Assembly: GCF_003201655.1 (NCBI RefSeq)
Contig: NZ_QJJU01000044.1
Location: 1 to 32,513, forward strand
Reading direction: 5' to 3'
DNA: 32,513 nt
From: Mycolicibacterium moriokaense
GTDB taxonomy: Bacteria; Actinomycetota; Actinomycetes; Mycobacteriales; Mycobacteriaceae
Shown: piece by piece, positions 27,938-32,513 of the stretch
How positions within the stretch are numbered: the stretch's first letter is position 1
Layout of the letters: the number at the start of each line of letters is the position of its first letter
The notes under the pieces: model-generated
The model's database searches: none
Seen by the model: only the letters and a program-made list of their open reading frames with translations
Told to the model about the DNA's origin: nothing
Position numbers and translations under genes: made by a program

Positions 27938-29089
27938 ATGCTGTTGACGGTTGACACGTTTTGCACCGGACGAGAACTGTTGCGGCCCGGTTGGATTGAG
28001 GTTTCGCAGACCACAGTGGACGCGATCGGCACCGGCGCCCCGCCGCGGCGGGCGGATCGCGATCTCGGTGCGGCGACGGTGGTGCCTGGCTTCGTCGACA
28101 CGCATCTGCACGGGGGAGGGGGCGCGAACTTCTCCACCGCTTCGGCCGCCGAGACGGCCACCGCCGTGGCATTGCATCGCAAGCATGGCACCACCACACT
28201 GGTCGCCTCCCTGGTGACCGCGGGCCCGGCCGAGTTGTTGCGCCAGGTCAGGGGATTGGCCGACGAGGTTCGTGCCGGCCTGATCGACGGTATCCATCTC
28301 GAAGGTCCCTGGCTGTCCACCACGCGCTGCGGGGCGCACCAGCCATCTCTGATGCGTGACTCGGACCCCGCCGAGATCGACCGAATTCTCGATGCGGGAG
28401 GAGGGGCCATTCGGATGGTCACCCTCGCGCCCGAACGCGATGGTGCCCTCGCGGCGATCAAGCAGATCGTCGATGCGGGCGTGGTGGCGGCCGTCGGGCA
28501 CACCGAGGCGACCTATGAGCAGACGCGGGTGGCGATTGCGGCGGGCGCGACGGTGGGCACCCATCTGTTCAATGCGATGCGTCCGATCGACCGTCGCGAG
28601 CCCGGCCCGATCGTCGCGCTCCTGGAAGATGACCGGGTGACTGTCGAACTGATCACCGATGGGGTGCACGTCGATCCGGCGATCTACCGTCATGTCACGC
28701 GCAGCGCGGGTACCGACCGGGTGTCGTTGATAACCGACGCCATGGCCGCTGCGGGTATGGCAGACGGCGAGTATCGGCTGGGACCGTTGGCAGTGACCGT
28801 CGCGGACGGAGTGGCCCGCGTGGCAGGCACGCAAACCATCGCAGGCGGCACGGCGACCATGGACCGGGCGTTCAGATTCGCCGTGGGCCACAGCGGGCTT
28901 CCACGCGACGAGGCACTGACGGCTGCGGTGCGTCAGGCATCGATCAACCCCGCCAGGGCGCTGGGTCTGCCGTACGAGGGGCTCGTCGTAGGGGCTGCGG
29001 CCGACTTGGTGGTGCTCGACTCAGACCTCGCCGTGACGGGCGTGCTGCGCCAGGGATCGTGGGTCATCGAACCCGGGGCCGGGGCATGA
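27938..29089 (+). CDS. nagA: N-acetylglucosamine-6-phosphate deacetylase
   Basis: A 383-aa amidohydrolase that makes glucosamine-6-phosphate and acetate from GlcNAc-6-phosphate in the cytoplasm. Metal and catalytic residues are visible: HLH in VDTHLHGGGG, Glu in GIHLEGPWLS, His in AVGHTEATYE and in VGTHLFNAMRP, and the catalytic Asp in LITDAMAAAGM. The ELITDGVHVDPAIYRHV segment is also characteristic. Length is normal. It is coupled to nagB without a gap and followed 7 nt later by DUF2237. Confidence 0.96.
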   Translation: MLLTVDTFCTGRELLRPGWIEVSQTTVDAIGTGAPPRRADRDLGAATVVPGFVDTHLHGGGGANFSTASAAETATAVALHRKHGTTTLVASLVTAGPAELLRQVRGLADEVRAGLIDGIHLEGPWLSTTRCGAHQPSLMRDSDPAEIDRILDAGGGAIRMVTLAPERDGALAAIKQIVDAGVVAAVGHTEATYEQTRVAIAAGATVGTHLFNAMRPIDRREPGPIVALLEDDRVTVELITDGVHVDPAIYRHVTRSAGTDRVSLITDAMAAAGMADGEYRLGPLAVTVADGVARVAGTQTIAGGTATMDRAFRFAVGHSGLPRDEALTAAVRQASINPARALGLPYEGLVVGAAADLVVLDSDLAVTGVLRQGSWVIEPGAGA

Positions 29090-29096
29090 TGGGCCA

Positions 29097-29483
29097 ATGG
29101 CTGATCGGAATGTGCTTGGCGGCCCGCTGGAACCGTGCGGCACCGAGCCGCTGACCGGTTTCTACCGCGATGGGTGCTGCTCGACCGGGCCCGAGGACAT
29201 CGGCCTGCACACCATCTGCGCCGTCGTGACCGCGGAGTTCCTTGAGCACCAGCGCTCTATTGGCAACGACCTGTCCACCCCGATGCCGCAATACCGGTTC
29301 CCGGGACTGACGCCGGGCGACCGATGGTGCGTCACCGCGGTGAACTGGCTTCGGGCCCACAGCGACGGGTCCGCCGCGCCTGTGGTGCTGGCCGCGACCC
29401 ACGAGCAGACCCTGGAAGTCGTGCCCCTCGACGTGCTCAGGGAGTACGCGGTCGATGTGCCCGATGATCTCGGCAGTCTTTGA
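29097..29483 (+). CDS. DUF2237 family protein
   Basis: A 128-aa protein of the DUF2237 family. The conserved motifs are LEPCGTEPLTGFYRDGCCST, GPEDIGLHTICAVVTAEFLE, NDLSTPMPQYRFPGLTPGDR and WCVTAVNWLRAH, with three conserved Cys (EPC and CC). Function is unknown; family proteins are widespread in bacteria and their fixed Cys/His residues suggest metal binding. It follows nagA after 7 nt, with GATGGGCCA upstream, so it is probably cotranscribed. It ends 1 bp before the convergent hydrolase. Confidence 0.9.
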   Translation: MADRNVLGGPLEPCGTEPLTGFYRDGCCSTGPEDIGLHTICAVVTAEFLEHQRSIGNDLSTPMPQYRFPGLTPGDRWCVTAVNWLRAHSDGSAAPVVLAATHEQTLEVVPLDVLREYAVDVPDDLGSL

Positions 29484-29484
29484 G

Positions 29485-30444
29485 TCAACTAGTGGCGCCG
29501 ATGAATTCGGCGATGATGTGCCCTAGCTCGGGACCCATCTGTTCTTGGATGAAGTGAGCGGCACCGGTCACCGTCGTGTGGTTCTGGCCTCGGGCGCCGG
29601 GGATGCGTTCCTGAAATACCTTGTCCCACCCTCGCGTTGGGGGATCCCCGTCTGAGTACGCGGTCAGGAATGGTCGTTGCCATTGCTCAAGCGCGGCCAT
29701 CGTGGCTCGCCCGATCGCAGCGCCAGGATCGTTGCGGGTGAGTGGGACGAGCGCGGTGAGCTGTCGCAGACCGGCCTTGTACGACTTGTCGGGGAACGGA
29801 GCGTCGTAGGCCGCGAGCACATCGTCGGACAGAGGGCCCGCCACCGCATTCAAGAAGAAGCTCGCGACGATGTCCGGCGACCGCTGATAGAAGGCCACGT
29901 AGTCAACGAGTGCCTCCTGCAACATGACTCGGCCGCCGTCGACACCGTGGTTCGCCCACTCAAGAGCACCGGCCAGCGCCGGGTCGCTCGTGTGCAGGAT
30001 GGTGTTGGTCGCGACGACGCGCGCGAACCGGTCTGGGTCGCGGGCAAGAACGCTCAACCCGATCGGACCGCCCCAATCCTGCACCACGAGCGTGACGCCT
30101 TGAAGGTCCAACCCGGTGATCAGGCCGTGCAGCCAATCGATGTGGCGGGCGAAGGTGTAGTCCGTGCGCTCGGTCAGCTTGTCTGAACGGCCGAAGCCGA
30201 TGTGGTCGGGTGCAATGACTCTCAGCCCGGCGTCCGTGAGCGTGTGGATCACCTCGCGGTAGAGAAACGACCACGTGGGTTGCCCGTGGACGAGCACGAC
30301 GGTCGGCGCATCCGCCGGGCCGGCATCCACGTAGTGCATCCTCAGCGCGGGGATGCCCTCCGTCTCGACCTCGACGTAGTTGGGTGTGAACGGATACCTC
30401 GGCAGGTTCGCGAATCGCTCGTCAGGAGTTCTCAGCACGCTCAT
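29485..30444 (-). CDS. Haloalkane dehalogenase-like alpha/beta hydrolase
   Basis: A 319-aa alpha/beta hydrolase close to subfamily I haloalkane dehalogenases. The start MSVLRTPDERFANLPRYPFT is their usual opening. HGQPTWSFLYRE provides the oxyanion/halide region, with Gln in place of the usual Glu or Asn. The nucleophile is D123 in VVQDWGGPIGL, with W124 as halide-binding Trp. Acid Asp in YSDGDPPT and base His in GAAHFIQEQ complete the triad. It would turn an alkyl halide into an alcohol and halide. ATG 30444 is chosen by family match; GTG 30453 has a better ribosome site (GAGGA) and is possible. It lies 32 nt after MmgE/PrpD. Confidence 0.85.
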   Translation of the reverse strand: MSVLRTPDERFANLPRYPFTPNYVEVETEGIPALRMHYVDAGPADAPTVVLVHGQPTWSFLYREVIHTLTDAGLRVIAPDHIGFGRSDKLTERTDYTFARHIDWLHGLITGLDLQGVTLVVQDWGGPIGLSVLARDPDRFARVVATNTILHTSDPALAGALEWANHGVDGGRVMLQEALVDYVAFYQRSPDIVASFFLNAVAGPLSDDVLAAYDAPFPDKSYKAGLRQLTALVPLTRNDPGAAIGRATMAALEQWQRPFLTAYSDGDPPTRGWDKVFQERIPGARGQNHTTVTGAAHFIQEQMGPELGHIIAEFIGATS

Positions 30445-30476
30445 TGCGACCACCGTGACGGGTCCTCGGCGCCACG

Positions 30477-31871
30477 TCAAGCACCGTCGGCGGTCGACCG
30501 CCGTTCTGGACTGACCTTTGCGAGTAACCCCGTGAGCTCCGAGACCGGGACTTCGTCGAGATGTCCGACGGTGTCGACGATCGCGGCCCGAAGGCCGTCG
30601 TCAGCGTATTGCTCAGCAAGCCAATCGAATTTCTCGACGGTGCGGTCCCAGGTGAAGGGCCGGCTCCGCGCACCTTCGAAGTCCTCCTGTTCGCGAGATA
30701 TCTGCTGACCGTTGCGCAGCTTGATGGTGATTCGAACGGGCGTCGCCTCCGGATAGCGGGCGGTAAGCGCCGCGTCCGGGCGAATGCTGATGCGATTGAG
30801 CAACTCACGGACATCGGGTCTACGGATGCGCTCGGCCTGGAGTTGTTCAGGTCCAACCTGTCCGTCGATGAGCCCGGCGGCCAACAGGTATTTCAAGTTG
30901 TAGTCGGCCTGCTCCTTGGTAGCAGGGGCGTCCTTGCTTCCGAAACTGCCGCCACCGGCGATGTCGTAGGCGGTTTGAAACACCTCAACCTCGACGGACG
31001 CGATATCGCCATGCTGGACGCCGCGCTCGCCGGCAAGTGTGAGCACGGTTTCTATCGGAGCCTGCCCGTGGATCAGCGCGCAGTACTTCTTCAGGTACGT
31101 CTCCCTGACCACACCCAGGGTGGGGTCGTCGAGCCGCAGATCGATGGACTGGCCGAAGAGCCGCTCAAGACCGTTGGGGCCCTCGAAGATTCCGCGCGGG
31201 CCTGTGATGCCGTGCTGCGCCAAACCAGTCGTATACACGGCACGCTGCGCGGTGATGCCGGGCGAGATGCCCTTCCAGTTCGACACCGGCTCAGAGTGTA
31301 TGGCCGCGAGCGAGACATTGTCCGCCGCCGCGATCGCGATGGCGTTGGCGGTCTGCTCAGCGGTCAGGTGAAGTAGCTTGGCGGCGCCGGCAGCGACCGA
31401 GATCGCCAGTTGCAGTGCGTGGTTGAGCCCGTGTGCCATCACAGGCACCGATGCCGAGAAGCGGGACTGCACCTCGTAAGCGACCGCAAGTCCTATCAGA
31501 AATTCGGCACCACTGGCCCCGACACTCTCTGATACGGCCAACATTGCGCCGAAGTTGTCGGCCGGGTGACACAGACCGCCTGGCGTTAGATACGTGTCAA
31601 GCAGATCCACGTAGCGGACGGCGACCGAGTTGAACAACGCGGCCTGATCGACACTTGACCTACCGCCGCCGATCAATGAAGCTCGGGGCTGGCCGCCCAC
31701 AGACTCGACCTGGTCACGCACCAGACGGACCGTCTCTCCATCGAGTGCCGCGATCGCGCAGCCGACGCTGTCAAGAACATTGCGCCGCAATAGCATTAGC
31801 GCTTCGCCGGGCAGGTGAGCAGGCTCGGCCGCGACCACAAAGTCGGCCAGTGCATCCACGGTGTAGCTCAT
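30477..31871 (-). CDS. MmgE/PrpD family protein
   Basis: A 464-aa protein of the MmgE/PrpD family, which includes 2-methylcitrate dehydratase and cis-aconitate decarboxylase. LRRNVLDSVGCAIAALDGET, FNSVAVRYVDLLDTYLTPGG, HPADNFGAMLAVSESVGASG and the C-terminal KLRNGQQISREQEDFEGAR are all typical. It is not next to prpC or prpB, so a methylcitrate role is unlikely; relatives in catabolic clusters are isomerases or dehydratases of unknown substrate. ATG 31871 overlaps the stop of the isomerase-like gene (ATGA). It is in the operon that the insertion element at 32419 interrupts upstream, so its expression may be reduced or driven from the element. Confidence 0.88.
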   Translation of the reverse strand: MSYTVDALADFVVAAEPAHLPGEALMLLRRNVLDSVGCAIAALDGETVRLVRDQVESVGGQPRASLIGGGRSSVDQAALFNSVAVRYVDLLDTYLTPGGLCHPADNFGAMLAVSESVGASGAEFLIGLAVAYEVQSRFSASVPVMAHGLNHALQLAISVAAGAAKLLHLTAEQTANAIAIAAADNVSLAAIHSEPVSNWKGISPGITAQRAVYTTGLAQHGITGPRGIFEGPNGLERLFGQSIDLRLDDPTLGVVRETYLKKYCALIHGQAPIETVLTLAGERGVQHGDIASVEVEVFQTAYDIAGGGSFGSKDAPATKEQADYNLKYLLAAGLIDGQVGPEQLQAERIRRPDVRELLNRISIRPDAALTARYPEATPVRITIKLRNGQQISREQEDFEGARSRPFTWDRTVEKFDWLAEQYADDGLRAAIVDTVGHLDEVPVSELTGLLAKVSPERRSTADGA

Positions 31872-32418
31872 GCTCGCGTACCCCTGACCGGGTCACTGGG
31901 ATGCGGCGTCAAAGGCGTCGCTTCAACCGTCATCCACTGATAGAGCGGCAGCGATTCCAGCGTCGCATTCAGGTCTGCCTCTTCACGCGCGCTCCAGAGC
32001 CCCAATGTGCGCCACTGGCCGGGTTGGTTGGGCGGCGTCCAGAGGCGGATGAGGCGTCCTTGCTCAGCCAGCTCGCGGGTGCGAACGGTCTCGCGAGCCT
32101 TCAGGTCGTCGACGGTGTCCTGCACTGTCCCCTCCGGAACCGTGAGGGTAAGGGTCGTCAGAAACTCAACGCGTTCGCGACCAAGGGACGCAACTGGGTC
32201 GTTTGGGTGGGGCGAGAGCGGTGTGACCGCGTCGGTGCGCCAGACATGCAGCGGCATCGACGCCAAGACCTCGTCCAATTGGCTGTTGTCGTCAGCGCCG
32301 AACAGGCCAAATGTTCGCCATTCGCCGGGTGCGACCGGTGGACGCCACAGCCGCTTGAGATGTCCCTGCGTCGCGAGTTCACCCGCGCGTATCGCTTCCC
32401 GCGCGCGGATGTCGTCGA
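31868..32418 (-). pseudogene. Tandem muconolactone-isomerase-like gene, 5' end cut by an insertion sequence
   Basis: Two repeated muconolactone delta-isomerase-like domains lie in one frame. The first (about 32418-32210) has DDIRAREAIRAGELATQGHL, RLWRPP, EWRTFGLFGADDN and PLSPHPNDP. The second has TVDDLKARETVRTRELAEQG, RLWTPP, QWRTLGLWSAREE and PLTPHPSDP. The first domain lacks its N-terminal strand (MxFLxRxxxxxP in the family). It is cut exactly where the IS-like end begins. The frame stays open into the element. TTG 32278 is only an internal codon. The enzyme family isomerises muconolactone in the beta-ketoadipate pathway; tandem members are less studied. Confidence 0.75.
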
Positions 32419-32513
32419 TGTCAACGGCGGTCGAATATTGACCCCTTTTCGACGGTTGAAAATTGACCCCCTGGTGTTCAGGTTTGTTCGGTTGACGATC
32501 CCGGGACTCGCCC
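32419..32513. mobile_element. Terminus of an IS21-like insertion sequence, running off the window
   Basis: From TGTCAACGGCGG at 32419 the sequence changes character to repeated ends. CGGTCGAATATTGACCCC (32428-32445) and CGGTTGAAAATTGACCCC (32453-32470) are 18-nt direct repeats with a 25-bp period. A TG start and multiple internal repeats of this kind are hallmarks of IS21-type ends. The interruption of an otherwise intact gene supports this. The transposase genes and the other end lie outside the window. Confidence 0.65.

Noticed and set aside
27218..28891. 557-codon open frame opposite nagB and nagA
   Set aside because: Antisense shadow of two clear metabolic genes, with His/Arg/Gln-rich composition and no domain.
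1..32513. CRISPR arrays, tRNA or rRNA genes, prophage att sites
   Set aside because: No regularly spaced repeats, no cloverleaf or rRNA sequence, and no integrase or direct-repeat pair could be seen.

Overview
The window is GC-rich and looks like a chromosome segment of a fast-growing mycobacterium (Mycolicibacterium/Mycobacterium type). This is an inference from gene content: a SigL-like sigma remnant, an F420-type (LLM) oxidoreductase, a DinB/mycothiol-type domain, a Ltp/DUF35 lipid-transfer pair, many TetR/MarR regulators, a class III cyclase of the Rv0891c type, and several starts whose -10 box lies 6-7 nt before ATG/GTG (leaderless style). No rRNA, tRNA or CRISPR array was seen.

Left part (1-8212). 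A decayed sigma-factor fragment and a frameshifted small secreted protein come first. Then follows a region built by duplication. It holds three paralogous F420-reductase-like dinucleotide-binding enzymes (one fused to a YceI domain), a DoxX-like protein, an NAD-dependent epimerase-type SDR and two SnoaL-like proteins. One MarR regulator is intact and one survives only as a remnant. Both MarR/reductase divergent promoters keep the same architecture, with an operator-like inverted repeat overlapping the -35 box. A divergent SDR/TetR pair closes the region. It looks like a redox or electrophile response locus.

Middle part (8213-13010). This holds a small membrane zinc-ribbon protein, possible small or decayed ORFs, a YtrA-type GntR regulator with a 25-bp palindrome and an overlapping DUF1648-type membrane protein. 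A VapBC toxin-antitoxin pair and a TetR/membrane-protein operon with nested palindromes follow.

Six-gene operon (17547 down to 13171). Beta-carbonic anhydrase, a 40-codon leader-like ORF, a DUF302-like protein, an alpha/beta hydrolase with an Asp nucleophile, an unknown 268-aa protein and a DinB-methyltransferase fusion are tightly coupled by 4-8 nt overlaps. They are divergent from a TetR gene. Three copies of GTGGACNNNGTCCAC sit in the promoter gap. This is the best candidate for an undescribed pathway. The other strong candidate is the 509-aa protein at 19995-21524, which joins two hotdog (thioesterase-fold) domains to a class III nucleotide cyclase.

Right part (18563-32513). An FAD oxidoreductase precedes the cyclase fusion, a lipid-transfer (thiolase-like) protein with a divergent DUF35 partner, and a GlcNAc utilisation locus. 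In that locus EIIBC is followed by an SDR and an LLM oxidoreductase on the minus strand, and EIIA-nagB-nagA-DUF2237 runs on the plus strand. The last operon (haloalkane-dehalogenase-like, MmgE/PrpD, tandem muconolactone-isomerase-like) is cut at its 5' end by what looks like the terminus of an IS21-type insertion sequence at 32419, which runs off the window.
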